From contig NZ_SJSY01000071.1 in the NCBI RefSeq assembly GCF_004352915.1, forward strand, positions 62,001-126,000: a DNA stretch of 64,000 nt. Reading direction: 5' to 3'. How positions within the stretch are numbered: position 1 is the stretch's first letter; every line of letters begins with the position of its first letter. A program made the translations under genes and the position numbers. This DNA is from Flavobacterium zhairuonense. Its GTDB lineage: Bacteria; Bacteroidota; Bacteroidia; Flavobacteriales; Flavobacteriaceae. A model generated the notes under the pieces. That model was not told where the DNA came from. It saw nothing but the letters and a program-made list of their open reading frames with translations, and did no database searches. Shown here piece after piece: positions 56,081 to 64,000 of the stretch.

Positions 56081-56995
56081 ATGTTGCAATTAAATGTAAA
56101 GAACGAAACATCGCGGCTTCGTGCCGTAGTTTTGGGTTCTGCTGTTCATAATGGGCCGACTCCAACACTAGAGGAAGCTTATGATCCTAAGTCATTGGAA
56201 CATATTAAGGCAGGAACTTATCCTGTAGAAAAAGATATGGTTGCTGAAATGGATGCTTTCAATGCCGTTTTTCAGAAATATGATGTAACTGTTTACCGTC
56301 CGGAAATGATTGAAAATTACAATCAAATCTTTGCTAGAGATATTGGGTTTGTAATTGATAACGTTTTTGTGAAATCTAATATTCTTCCAGATAGAGAACG
56401 AGAGTTGGATGCTATTCAATATGTAATAGATCAAATTGACCCGTTAAAAGTGGTACGTCCGCCGGAAGAAGTTCATATAGAAGGAGGAGATGTAATGCTT
56501 TGGAACGATCATATTTTTATTGGAACTTATAAAGGGAGTGATTATAAAGACTACATTACTGCAAGAACTAATATGCATGGTGTAAATTATGTTAAAGAAT
56601 TGTTTCCAAATAAAATTGTTAAGGAGTTTGATTTAGTGAAATCTAAATTGGAAGCTCGTGATAATGCACTGCACTTAGATTGTTGTTTTCAGCCTGTTGG
56701 AAAAGATAAAGGTATTATTTATAAAAGAGGTTTCCGCGAGGAAGCTGATTATCTTTACTTGGTTAAGCTTTTTGGAAAGGAAAATTTATTTCACATTGAA
56801 AGAAATGAAATGTATAACATGTTTTCGAATGTGTTTTCAATTGATGAAAATGTAGTTGTTTCTGAAAAGAATTTTACAAGATTGAATAACTGGCTTCGCG
56901 AAAAAGGGTTTACTGTTGAAGAAATTCCATACGCTGAAATTGCAAAACAAGAAGGATTGTTGAGATGTTCAACACTTCCGTTAATTAGAGACTAA
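56081..56995 (+). CDS. Pentein-fold amidinotransferase / arginine deiminase-like hydrolase
   Basis: A 304-residue enzyme of the guanidino-group-modifying (pentein) superfamily, which includes arginine deiminase, dimethylarginine hydrolase and amidinotransferases. Motifs in order: substrate-binding FARDIGFV (about 85), HIEGGDVMLWND (catalytic His at about 132), HLDCCFQPV (second His at about 198), and the nucleophile Cys296 in LLRCSTLPLIRD at the C-terminus. The catalytic Cys-His set is complete. Exact substrate (arginine, methylarginine or an amidino donor) cannot be told from sequence. The next gene on the same strand is a second pentein, ctlX, so a shared arginine/citrulline role is likely. 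Confidence 0.88.
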   Translation: MLQLNVKNETSRLRAVVLGSAVHNGPTPTLEEAYDPKSLEHIKAGTYPVEKDMVAEMDAFNAVFQKYDVTVYRPEMIENYNQIFARDIGFVIDNVFVKSNILPDRERELDAIQYVIDQIDPLKVVRPPEEVHIEGGDVMLWNDHIFIGTYKGSDYKDYITARTNMHGVNYVKELFPNKIVKEFDLVKSKLEARDNALHLDCCFQPVGKDKGIIYKRGFREEADYLYLVKLFGKENLFHIERNEMYNMFSNVFSIDENVVVSEKNFTRLNNWLREKGFTVEEIPYAEIAKQEGLLRCSTLPLIRD

Positions 56996-57013
56996 AAATA
57001 GTTTTTTAGTTTT

Positions 57014-57055
57014 ACGTTTCAAGCTTTATAAAACGTGAAACGTGAAACCTGAAAC
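57014..57055 (+). repeat. Short GTGAAAC direct repeats with inverted ACGTTTCA
   Basis: ACGTTTCA (57014-57021) is inverted as TGAAACGT (57036-57043), and GTGAAAC recurs twice with a variant CTGAAAC. It fills the 77-base gap between the two pentein genes and looks like dispersed non-coding repeat debris. Confidence 0.5.
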
Positions 57056-57072
57056 AAAAAAAATATAAAATC

Positions 57073-58008
57073 ATGAAACAGACAACAAATGCAATCGTGA
57101 TGATTCGGCCAGTTGCATTCAGAATGAATGAACAGACTGCAGTAAATAATTATTACCAAAAAGTATTAGACGGGCTTTTGCCAAGTACTGTAAACGCCAA
57201 AGCGCAGCAGGAGTTTGATGCTTTTGTAGAAAAATTAAGAGCAGTTGGTGTAGATGTTACTGTAATTGAGGATACTTTGGAAACAGACACTCCGGATAGT
57301 ATTTTTCCAAACAACTGGGTTTCATTTCATGAAAATGGTGATGTGGCTCTTTATCCAATGTTTGCTGAGAACAGGCGTCAAGAACGTCGTGAAGATATCT
57401 TGGACACGTTAGAAGAGAAAGGTTTTGAAATTTCTAATATAATGGATTACACATCTGCAGAAGATGATGGCTATTTTTTAGAAGGAACTGGGAGTTTGCT
57501 GTTAGACCGTGCCAATGCAAAGGCATATTGCGCATTATCGCCTCGTGCCGATGAAGAGCTGTTTATCGAATTCTGTGAAGATTTTGATTATGCTCCTGTA
57601 ATTTTTGAAGCTTTTCAGACTGTTGATGGAGAACGAAAATTGATTTATCACACCAATGTGATGATGTGTTTAGGTGAAACTTTTGCTGTTATTTGTGCAG
57701 ATTGCATTGATGATAAAAAAGAACGCAAAATGGTTTTGGAAAATCTAAAAGATGATAACAAAGAAATTATTTTGATTACAGAAGATCAGGTGAATAATTT
57801 TGCTGGAAATATGTTGGAAGTTCGAGGAGCAAATGATAAAAAATATATTGTTATGAGTGCTTCCGCACATCAGAGTCTAACTCCAAAGCAAATTGCGCAA
57901 TTAGAAAAACATGCTGAAATTTTGAGCTCAAGTTTAGATACTATTGAAGCATGCGGAGGTGGAAGTGCAAGATGCATGATGGCCGAAGTGTTTTTGCCGA
58001 GAAAATAA
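57073..58008 (+). CDS. ctlX: Citrulline utilization hydrolase CtlX-like pentein enzyme
   Basis: A 311-residue protein of the arginine deiminase-related group named CtlX. It starts MKQTTNAIVMIRPVAFRMNE and shows SIFPNNWVSFHENGDVALYP, the acidic EGTGSLLLDR, catalytic His in IYHTNVMMCLG (about 197) and the nucleophile Cys301 in CGGGSARCMMAEVF. The family is linked to citrulline breakdown, giving ornithine; this is by homology. It is 77 bases after the other pentein gene, and a shared bidirectional terminator follows. Whether both enzymes act in sequence is inferred from the pairing. Confidence 0.88.
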   Translation: MKQTTNAIVMIRPVAFRMNEQTAVNNYYQKVLDGLLPSTVNAKAQQEFDAFVEKLRAVGVDVTVIEDTLETDTPDSIFPNNWVSFHENGDVALYPMFAENRRQERREDILDTLEEKGFEISNIMDYTSAEDDGYFLEGTGSLLLDRANAKAYCALSPRADEELFIEFCEDFDYAPVIFEAFQTVDGERKLIYHTNVMMCLGETFAVICADCIDDKKERKMVLENLKDDNKEIILITEDQVNNFAGNMLEVRGANDKKYIVMSASAHQSLTPKQIAQLEKHAEILSSSLDTIEACGGGSARCMMAEVFLPRK

Positions 58009-58033
58009 AAAAAAACAGATTTTAAAATAAAAT

Positions 58034-58070
58034 AAAAATGGGATAAAGCTTAAAGTTTTATCCCATTTTT
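58034..58070. terminator. Bidirectional terminator between ctlX and marC
   Basis: AAAAATGGGATAAA (58034-58047) pairs perfectly with TTTATCCCATTTTT (58057-58070). T-rich on both sides of the stem, it can serve both converging genes. Confidence 0.9.
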
Positions 58071-58093
58071 TATGTTTGAAAGAGTGATTTAGA

Positions 58094-58720
58094 TTAAAAA
58101 TTTCCTTTAATAATATTCACAATTGAGCTTACGATATATTGAATTCCGATTGAAATTACAATAAAGCCAACAATTCTTGAAATAGCTACAATTCCCGAAG
58201 CTCCAAGTATTCTTGCTAAGTAATGAGCGCTTTTTAGAATTGCAAAAATGACAACCGAAATAGCTAAAATAGCAAGGCAAGAAAAAATAATTTCCTCCAT
58301 TTGATGATGTTCCTGATAAAAAGCAATTAATAATGACATTGATCCTGGGCCAGCAAGCATTGGTATTGCTAGTGGTGTTAATGCTATGTCGTTTCTTTGT
58401 TGTGCTTCATTTTCAATCTTTTTGTTGATTCCTCTTTTTTTGTTGAATTTTCCAGAAAGTAATGAGAAGCCTGAATTTACGATTACAATTCCTCCAGCAA
58501 TTCTTAAAGCATCGATACTAATTCCAAAAAAGGTCAGAACATATTGTCCGATGAAATAAGAAACCAATAAAATTATACCAACATTTATGGCTGTCCAAAG
58601 AGAAATTCTGGAACGTTCTTTTTGAGAATCATGTTGTGTCAATCCAACAAAAATAGGAACGGTTCCGATAGGGTTTAATACTGAAAAAAGTGCGGCAAAT
58701 AAATAAATGAATAAATCCAT
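58094..58720 (-). CDS. MarC family integral membrane protein
   Basis: A 208-residue protein with six predicted membrane segments. The N-terminal MDLFIYLFAALFSVLNPIGT and the central LTPLAIPMLAGPGSM are MarC family signatures. Function is unknown; the old link to multiple antibiotic resistance is not supported by later work. I use the ATG at 58720; the in-frame alternative six codons upstream is a TTG. Confidence 0.9.
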   Translation of the reverse strand: MDLFIYLFAALFSVLNPIGTVPIFVGLTQHDSQKERSRISLWTAINVGIILLVSYFIGQYVLTFFGISIDALRIAGGIVIVNSGFSLLSGKFNKKRGINKKIENEAQQRNDIALTPLAIPMLAGPGSMSLLIAFYQEHHQMEEIIFSCLAILAISVVIFAILKSAHYLARILGASGIVAISRIVGFIVISIGIQYIVSSIVNIIKGNF

Positions 58721-58846
58721 AAAGTTTCTGTTAGTCAAGTAAAAGTAGTCAAAATTTTATATCAACAGATAAATTTGCGTTATGTTATTGTTTTTTAGAG
58801 TCAATATTCTGAACTGATAAGACAAGCTAAGCTCATCCTTTTTGAT

Positions 58847-58854
58847 TACTTTTG
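58847..58854 (+). promoter_or_regulatory. -7 box of the CoA-binding protein gene
   Basis: TACTTTTG, 17 bases before the ATG at 58872. It supports that start over an in-frame codon at 58842 that precedes the box. Confidence 0.5.
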
Positions 58855-58871
58855 TGAAATATTTTAAAAAG

Positions 58872-59237
58872 ATGAAAAACAAAAAAACTTTGCTTCTTGG
58901 TGCAACAACAAAACCAGATCGTTATGCATTTAGAGCTGTAAATATGCTTACTCAAAAAGGGCACACAGTATTAGCAATTGGTCAAAACGCAGGAGAGGTT
59001 GCCGGAGTAAAAATTCATACAAAAGCAATTCCTGTTAAAAATATTGATACAGTAACTTTATACCTAAATCCGGCACGTCAGCGTGATTATTATAATTACA
59101 TTATTGAAGCGCAGCCAAAAAGAGTAATTTTTAATCCTGGAACTGAAAATCCTGAATTATATCAGTTACTAGAATTGAATAATATTGAGGTTGAAGTTGC
59201 ATGTACATTAGTTTTATTGGCTACAAACCAATATTAA
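58872..59237 (+). CDS. CoA-binding domain protein (YccU-like)
   Basis: A 121-residue single Rossmann domain: MKNKKTLLLGATTKPDRYAF at the N-terminus, then LTQKGHTVLAIGQNAGEV, a central VTLYLNPARQRDYYNYI, and the end KRVIFNPGTENPELYQLL and ACTLVLLATNQY. It matches the stand-alone CoA-binding family. No catalytic residues; a role in sensing or binding CoA or a nucleotide is by homology. Single gene with its own -7 box and a hairpin terminator. Confidence 0.87.
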   Translation: MKNKKTLLLGATTKPDRYAFRAVNMLTQKGHTVLAIGQNAGEVAGVKIHTKAIPVKNIDTVTLYLNPARQRDYYNYIIEAQPKRVIFNPGTENPELYQLLELNNIEVEVACTLVLLATNQY

Positions 59238-59255
59238 TTGAAAAAAAGCGTTTTT

Positions 59256-59291
59256 AAAACTTTCCGATCATATTGGAAAGTTTTGTTTTTT
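59256..59291 (+). terminator. Terminator after the CoA-binding protein gene
   Basis: AAAACTTTCC (59256-59265) pairs with GGAAAGTTTT (59275-59284) around a nine-base loop, followed by GTTTTTTA. Confidence 0.85.
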
Positions 59292-59376
59292 ATTGGCAGA
59301 TCGAAACAAGATAAAACCATATTTTTTTTAGAATTGAATTTAATTGTTTGAAAGGCGCTGATACGGTTAAAAATGT

Positions 59377-59384
59377 TACTTTTG
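59377..59384 (+). promoter_or_regulatory. -7 box five bases before recR
   Basis: TACTTTTG, separated by five bases from the recR ATG at 59390. Transcription would begin at or beside the start codon. No -33 TTG at the usual distance. Confidence 0.45.
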
Positions 59385-59389
59385 TCGTC

Positions 59390-60010
59390 ATGGAATTTTC
59401 ATCAAAATTAATAGAAAAAGCGGTTAATGAAATGTCGCAATTGCCTGGTATTGGTAAGCGTACAGCTCTGCGATTAGTTCTTCATTTGCTCAAACAGCCA
59501 AAGGAGCAAACAGGCTTTTTGTCTCAAGCACTTTTAAATATGCGTGAGGATATTAAATTTTGTGAAAATTGTCATAATATTTCAGATACAAAAGTGTGTG
59601 AAATATGTGCCAATTTATCAAGAAATCATCAGACTATTTGCGTTGTTGAGGATATTCGAGATGTTATGGCTATTGAAAATACAGGTCAGTATAAAGGAAT
59701 TTATCATGTCTTGGGAGGGAAAATTTCTCCAATTGAAGGTGTTGGCCCAAGTCAGTTGAATATTTCAAGTTTGGTCGAAAAAGTCAAATCCGGAAAAGTT
59801 GTTGAAATCATTTTTGCTCTAAGCTCAACGATGGAAGGCGATACAACTAATTTTTATATCTATAAACAAATTGCTGAATCCCAAATTGTAATTTCTACAA
59901 TTGCGAGAGGAATATCTGTCGGTGATGAATTGGAATATGCTGACGAAGTTACATTAGGAAGAAGTATCTTGCACCGTGTTCCATTTGAAAAAACATTCAA
60001 AAACAATTAA
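59390..60010 (+). CDS. recR: Recombination mediator protein RecR
   Basis: 206 residues, starting [20 protein letters not shown]. The helix-hairpin-helix is [17 protein letters not shown], the zinc finger [19 protein letters not shown] (four cysteines at about 58-73) and the Toprim domain [19 protein letters not shown] with [19 protein letters not shown]. Works with RecF/RecO to load RecA at gaps. The ATG at 59390 is chosen: it gives normal RecR length, and the in-frame start at 59348 lies before the probable promoter. Confidence 0.96.
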   Translation: MEFSSKLIEKAVNEMSQLPGIGKRTALRLVLHLLKQPKEQTGFLSQALLNMREDIKFCENCHNISDTKVCEICANLSRNHQTICVVEDIRDVMAIENTGQYKGIYHVLGGKISPIEGVGPSQLNISSLVEKVKSGKVVEIIFALSSTMEGDTTNFYIYKQIAESQIVISTIARGISVGDELEYADEVTLGRSILHRVPFEKTFKNN

Positions 60011-60058
60011 ACAAAACCCCAAATAAAATATAGATTTTCTGAAGAATAAATGAAAAGC

Positions 60059-60066
60059 TATATTTG
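60059..60066 (+). promoter_or_regulatory. -7 box of the polysaccharide export gene
   Basis: TATATTTG, 16 bases before the ATG at 60083. It lies downstream of an in-frame ATG at 60050, arguing against that earlier start. No clear -33 TTG. Confidence 0.5.
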
Positions 60067-60082
60067 CGATAAAATTTTAACA

Positions 60083-60874
60083 ATGACAAAAAAAAGCTTT
60101 TATATTCTGCTGCTGATCAGTTCACTTTTTACTTCGTGTATCCCTATTAAAGATTTGGTATATCTGCAGGATAAAAATACTTCAGAAGATTCAAATACTG
60201 TCGCAGCTGTGGAAACTAAGCCATACAGGCTACAGGTTAATGATGTTTTGAGTATTAGTTTGAAAGCTATAGATCCCAAGTTGGTTTCAATTTTTAATAA
60301 AACTGAAAGTACAAACTCAGCAACAGGAAGGTCAGAGGCAGCTTTGTATTTTGATGGTTTTACAGTTGATGATCATGGAAATATTAGAATCCCAATTTTA
60401 GGCGAAATAAATGTCATTGGATATACTTTAGAGGAAGTTCGAGTAATGATAGAAAAAAAATTACTTAAAGAATATTTTAAAACGGAAGCAAATCTTTTCG
60501 TAACAGTAAAATTAGCAGGCTTTAGATATACAATTAACGGTGAAGTTGGAAGTACAGGAACAAAAACACTATTTCAAGAGCATGTAAATATTATGGAAGC
60601 TGTTGCAAATGCAGGAGATATTAATACAGTTGGAAATAGAAAAGCGGTAACCATAATTCGTCAGACGCCTACAGGGGTTCAAATGAACGAAATTGATCTT
60701 ACGGATGTTAATGTCATGAAATCACCTTATTACTATTTACAGCCTAATGATTATATCTATGTAAAACCATTGAGGCAAAAAACATGGGGAACCGGTCAGA
60801 CGGGAATACAGTCAATAGGTACAATAATTACTTTAATATCATTGGCAACAACAATTTATTTAATTATAAAATAA
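60083..60874 (+). CDS. Polysaccharide export outer-membrane lipoprotein (Wza-like)
   Basis: 263 residues; lipoprotein signal MTKKSFYILLLISSLFTSC with Cys19. A Poly_export domain (about 40-140) has YRLQVNDVLSISLKAIDPKL, DDHGNIRIPILGEINVIGYT and the SLBB-like part VAGFRYTINGEVG-type LAGFRYTINGEVGSTGTKT, then LQPNDYIYVKPLRQKTWG. A hydrophobic C-terminal segment (IGTIITLISLATTIYLIIK) resembles the outer-membrane helix of Wza. It forms the outer pore with the Wzc-like kinase encoded 22 bases downstream. Confidence 0.92.
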   Translation: MTKKSFYILLLISSLFTSCIPIKDLVYLQDKNTSEDSNTVAAVETKPYRLQVNDVLSISLKAIDPKLVSIFNKTESTNSATGRSEAALYFDGFTVDDHGNIRIPILGEINVIGYTLEEVRVMIEKKLLKEYFKTEANLFVTVKLAGFRYTINGEVGSTGTKTLFQEHVNIMEAVANAGDINTVGNRKAVTIIRQTPTGVQMNEIDLTDVNVMKSPYYYLQPNDYIYVKPLRQKTWGTGQTGIQSIGTIITLISLATTIYLIIK

Positions 60875-60896
60875 CCATCAAAACAAGGTTCAGAAA

Positions 60897-63344
60897 ATGT
60901 TAGATATAAAAGATTTTTCGATTTTTGAAAATCAGTCAAGTTTTGATTTTAAAGGTTTGTTGCTGAAAATCCTCAGCTATTGGAAATGGTTTTTGATTAG
61001 TTTGATCATTGCGTTTACAATCGCATATCAAGTAAATATACGTAAAGAAAAAATTTATGGAATGCAAACTTTGATTTCAATTAAAGAAGAAAGCAATCCT
61101 TTTTTTACTTCAAATACAAGTTTGGTTTTTAACTGGGGGGGAATTTCAGATCAAGTTAACGGAATTACAACCATATTGCAGTCAAGATCTCATAATGAGT
61201 TAGTTGTTAGTAAATTGCAATATTATATTGATTATTTGACTATGGGGAAGTACAATTTGATTGACTCCTATGGTGAAGTGCCTTTTTATGTTAATATTGA
61301 TAAGTCTAGAGGGCAATTAGCAAATACACTAATTAAAATTAAATTCCTCAGTGAAAATGTATATGAAGTTCGTATACCATTTGAAAGTAATTCTGTTTCA
61401 TTGATAAACTATGCTGAAAATTCATATTCTAATACAGCTGTTCAACCGATAGAATTTATAAAAAAATATAAGGTGGGTGAGCAAGTTTCTCTGCCTTTTT
61501 TAAACTGGAAGCTTCAAATCAATGATAATCCAGGATTGTATAAAGGAAACGAATATTATGTTAAGTTTAATGACTTTGACGGAACTGTGTCTCGCTATAA
61601 AGGAATTAATGTAAGCTCTGACGATAAAGGAGGTTCTATATTAACATTGAGCATGCAGGGGACTAACAAGGCAAGGCTTGTAGAATATCTGAATTCAACA
61701 GTTAAGATGCTTATCAAAATTCAACTTGATGGGAAGAATCAATTTGCAACTAATACAATAAAATTCATTGACAGTACACTTATTGCAATGGAAGCGCAAT
61801 TGAAACAAACTGGAAATGAGTTGAAGTCATTTAGAAAAGACAAGAATATTTATGAAATAGAAGGTGGTACTGATAAGTTTTCTAATAAGATAATGGATTT
61901 TGACACTCAGAAAGATCAGGTAACTAGAAAAATTACATACTATAATTCTTTAAAGTCTTATCTTAATAATAGTGTTGATTATTCAAGATTGCCAGCGCCA
62001 TCTGTAGCAGGAATTGATGATCCTAATATTGTTGCAAATATTTCGAAACTAATTGCTCTTTCAGCTCAAAGGTCAGAAATGGCTTATGCTGTAAAGAGTG
62101 ATAAGATTTTTAAAGATTTTGATAATCAAATGGAGGCATTAAAAAGCGTTTTGCTAGAGAATATTACTTCTGCAAAGGCTTCGTTATTATACGATTTGTC
62201 ATTGGTAAATGCTAAAATCAATGAGGCTGAAAATACAGCAAAGAGTTTGCCGGAAGATCAACAGGAATTATTGAAAATCAAAAGAAAATATGATTTAAAT
62301 GATAATATTTATACGTCGTTTTTGCAGAAACGAAATGAAGCAGAAATTGTTAGGGCGTCTAATTTGTCAGATATTCACTTTATTGATCCAGCAAAAGGGA
62401 TTAATGGAGTTTTGGTTGGGCCAAAAACCTCAGTAAATTATATATTGGCGTTGTTTTTAGGAATTCTGATTCCGCTTTCATTTGTTTTGCTATTCTTTTT
62501 TATTAATAATTCCATTCAAAATACCGAGGAGGTTACTAAGCTAACTCAAATACCAATAATTGGGGTAGTTGGAGTAAATAAAGATGGTGTTAATCTGGCA
62601 GTTTTTGATAAGCCAAAATCAGCTCTTTCAGAATCATTTAGAGCAATACGATCTTCGTTGCAGTTTTTGTATAAAAAGCAACAAGTTAGCGGTTCAAAAA
62701 CTTTGATGATTACTTCTTCAATAAGTGGAGAAGGAAAGACATTTTGTTCGATTAATATCGCAACAGTTTTTGCATTAAGTGAAAAGAAAACCGTTATCGT
62801 AGGCTTGGATTTAAGAAAACCTAGATTAGCTGATGAGTTCGGTTTAATCAATAAAACTGGAGTTGTGAACTATTTGATTAAGCAAAATAGTATTGATGAA
62901 ATTACAAATTCAACCCAGATTCCAAATCTTCATGTTATACTTTCTGGACCAATTCCGCCGAATCCATCGGAATTAATAATGAGCGATGCTATGCGTGAAA
63001 TGATTGAAGAGTTAAAAACAAAATACGATTATATCATTTTAGATACCCCGCCTGTCGGTTTAGTATCAGACGCTTTGGAGTTGTCTCAATTTTCGGATGT
63101 TACTTTGTATATTGTAAGGCAGAATTATACTAAAAAAGATATGATTACGTTGCTAAACACAAGAGTTAAACGAGGTGAGCTGAATAATGCAAGTATTGTT
63201 TTGAACGGTTATGAAAATAAGGCAAAATATGGATCTGCATACGGATATGGGTATGGTTATGGAGATTATTCAAACGGATATCTTGATGATGAAAAAAAGC
63301 CAAAATCAATCAAAACCTTTTTTAATAAATTGATGAGAAAATAA
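60897..63344 (+). CDS. Polysaccharide co-polymerase / tyrosine autokinase (Wzc-like)
   Basis: 815 residues in the inner membrane. Wzz-type chain-length domain with TM1 at about 28-45 (YWKWFLISLIIAFTIAYQV), a long periplasmic coiled-coil part, and TM2 near 505-525 (ILALFLGILIPLSFVLLFFF). The cytoplasmic BY-kinase has Walker A SSISGEGKTFCSIN, Walker A' VGLDLRKPRLADEF and Walker B YDYIILDTPPVGLVSDA. The C-terminal tail has a tyrosine cluster (YGSAYGYGYGYGDYSNGY), the autophosphorylation site. Controls export and length of a surface polysaccharide. The three genes from 60083 onward form the start of an operon. Confidence 0.94.
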   Translation: MLDIKDFSIFENQSSFDFKGLLLKILSYWKWFLISLIIAFTIAYQVNIRKEKIYGMQTLISIKEESNPFFTSNTSLVFNWGGISDQVNGITTILQSRSHNELVVSKLQYYIDYLTMGKYNLIDSYGEVPFYVNIDKSRGQLANTLIKIKFLSENVYEVRIPFESNSVSLINYAENSYSNTAVQPIEFIKKYKVGEQVSLPFLNWKLQINDNPGLYKGNEYYVKFNDFDGTVSRYKGINVSSDDKGGSILTLSMQGTNKARLVEYLNSTVKMLIKIQLDGKNQFATNTIKFIDSTLIAMEAQLKQTGNELKSFRKDKNIYEIEGGTDKFSNKIMDFDTQKDQVTRKITYYNSLKSYLNNSVDYSRLPAPSVAGIDDPNIVANISKLIALSAQRSEMAYAVKSDKIFKDFDNQMEALKSVLLENITSAKASLLYDLSLVNAKINEAENTAKSLPEDQQELLKIKRKYDLNDNIYTSFLQKRNEAEIVRASNLSDIHFIDPAKGINGVLVGPKTSVNYILALFLGILIPLSFVLLFFFINNSIQNTEEVTKLTQIPIIGVVGVNKDGVNLAVFDKPKSALSESFRAIRSSLQFLYKKQQVSGSKTLMITSSISGEGKTFCSINIATVFALSEKKTVIVGLDLRKPRLADEFGLINKTGVVNYLIKQNSIDEITNSTQIPNLHVILSGPIPPNPSELIMSDAMREMIEELKTKYDYIILDTPPVGLVSDALELSQFSDVTLYIVRQNYTKKDMITLLNTRVKRGELNNASIVLNGYENKAKYGSAYGYGYGYGDYSNGYLDDEKKPKSIKTFFNKLMRK

Positions 63345-63355
63345 ATCTGATTTAA

Positions 63356-64000
63356 ATGGAAACATCAAGTCAAAATACAATTTTAATTACTGGAGGTGCA
63401 GGATTCATTGGCTCAAATTTGTGCGAGTATTTTTTGGGACTTGGAAATAAAGTAGTTTGTCTCGATAATTTTTCAACTGGTCATCGTCATAATTTGGATG
63501 GTTTTATAGAGAATTCAAATTTTAAATTAATAGAAGGTGATATTCGAAATTTAGCTGATTGTGTTTTGGCTGTGCAAGGAGCTGATTATGTTTTGCATCA
63601 AGCGGCTCTTGGGTCTGTCCCGAGATCAATTAATGATCCTATTATGACAAATGATGTAAATGTTTCTGGATTTTTAAATATGCTCGTTGCATCCCGAGAT
63701 GAAAAAGTTAAGCGCTTTGTTTATGCAGCAAGTTCTTCAACTTATGGAGATTCTGAAGGATTGCCTAAAGTTGAAGAAGTTATAGGCAAACCCTTGTCGC
63801 CATATGCCATTACAAAATATGTTAATGAATTGTATGCTGAGATTTTTAGTAAAACATATGGTTTGGAAACTATAGGTTTGCGGTATTTTAATGTTTTTGG
63901 AAGGCGACAAGATCCAAAAGGAGCGTATGCTGCGGTAATTCCAAAGTTCGTAATGCAGTTGATGAAATATGAAAGCCCAATTATAAATGGTGACGGAAAT
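63356..64000 (+). CDS. UDP-N-acetylglucosamine 4-epimerase-like (WbpP/TviC type), 3' end outside window
   Basis: The first 215 residues of an NAD-dependent extended short-chain dehydrogenase. It begins [20 protein letters not shown] (NAD-binding GGAGFIG), then [14 protein letters not shown], the WbpP/TviC-like [16 protein letters not shown], the catalytic Ser region [14 protein letters not shown] and the YAITK active site, followed by [20 protein letters not shown]. The group converts UDP-GlcNAc/GalNAc or their uronic acids at C4. Eleven bases after the kinase gene, consistent with supplying sugar for the exported polysaccharide. The C-terminal third lies beyond 64000. Confidence 0.93.
   Translation, partial: METSSQNTILITGGAGFIGSNLCEYFLGLGNKVVCLDNFSTGHRHNLDGFIENSNFKLIEGDIRNLADCVLAVQGADYVLHQAALGSVPRSINDPIMTNDVNVSGFLNMLVASRDEKVKRFVYAASSSTYGDSEGLPKVEEVIGKPLSPYAITKYVNELYAEIFSKTYGLETIGLRYFNVFGRRQDPKGAYAAVIPKFVMQLMKYESPIINGDGN

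Noticed and set aside
56081..56995. Confident naming as arginine deiminase (arcA)
   Set aside because: The catalytic residues fit several pentein families and the length of 304 is shorter than classical ArcA, so only the superfamily is claimed.
59348..59389. Earlier start giving a 220-residue RecR
   Set aside because: It precedes the -7 box at 59377-59384, and the ATG at 59390 gives the conserved RecR N-terminus.
60050..60082. Earlier ATG for the Wza-like gene
   Set aside because: It lies upstream of the -7 box and would put 11 extra residues before a clean lipoprotein signal.

Overview
The window is a stretch of an AT-rich Bacteroidota chromosome, most likely a Flavobacterium species. The grounds are SusC/SusD outer-membrane proteins, TonB-dependent receptors, an S46 dipeptidyl-peptidase, many N-termini of the flavobacterial secretory type, an uninterrupted ribosomal protein cluster without tuf, and promoters of the Bacteroidota form TTG-N19/20-TAnnTTTG. 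Shine-Dalgarno sequences are weak or absent before most genes, as expected for this phylum. I saw no rRNA, tRNA, CRISPR array, prophage or insertion sequence.

Layout. (1) 1-9.6 kb: the start of purK (cut by the window edge), a leftward group of a lipoprotein sugar-dehydrogenase-like protein, a TonB-dependent receptor and an unknown helical protein; then rightward hpt, adk, a CNNM/CBS membrane protein and obgE. (2) 9-24.5 kb: an outer-membrane barrel, an S46 peptidase, a 2181-residue alpha-2-macroglobulin-like protein carrying a SusC-like N-terminal module in its middle, a TPR protein, mpl, radC, a YjjG-type phosphatase, an unknown secreted protein, and rarA. (3) 24.7-34.2 kb: rhomboid protease, small secreted protein, DUF2490 protein, rlmB, a SusD/SusC pair and an Omp85-like barrel. 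(4) 34.4-51.8 kb: rpsL-rpsG-fusA-rpsJ, a terminator and fresh promoter, then rplC through rplQ including secY, infA, rpmJ and rpoA. (5) 52-60 kb: carA, eno, gltA, two neighbouring guanidino-group-modifying (pentein) enzymes, marC, a CoA-binding protein and recR. (6) 60-64 kb: the start of an exopolysaccharide locus: Wza-like lipoprotein, Wzc-like tyrosine autokinase and a UDP-sugar 4-epimerase cut by the window end.

The ribosomal block appears to be several transcription units. One promoter precedes rpsL, a hairpin terminator follows rpsJ, a second promoter precedes rplC, and a well-formed internal promoter with a hairpin leader sits between rpsN and rpsH. A further paired leader precedes rpsD. 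The L36, S14 and S4 proteins all lack zinc-binding cysteines.

The most unusual items are: the alpha-2-macroglobulin whose bait-region position is occupied by a carboxypeptidase-regulatory plus TonB-plug module; two dispersed families of palindromic intergenic repeats; four genes whose TAnnTTTG box lies 4-5 bases before the ATG, suggesting leaderless mRNAs; and the adjacent pentein enzyme pair that may take arginine to citrulline and then onward.
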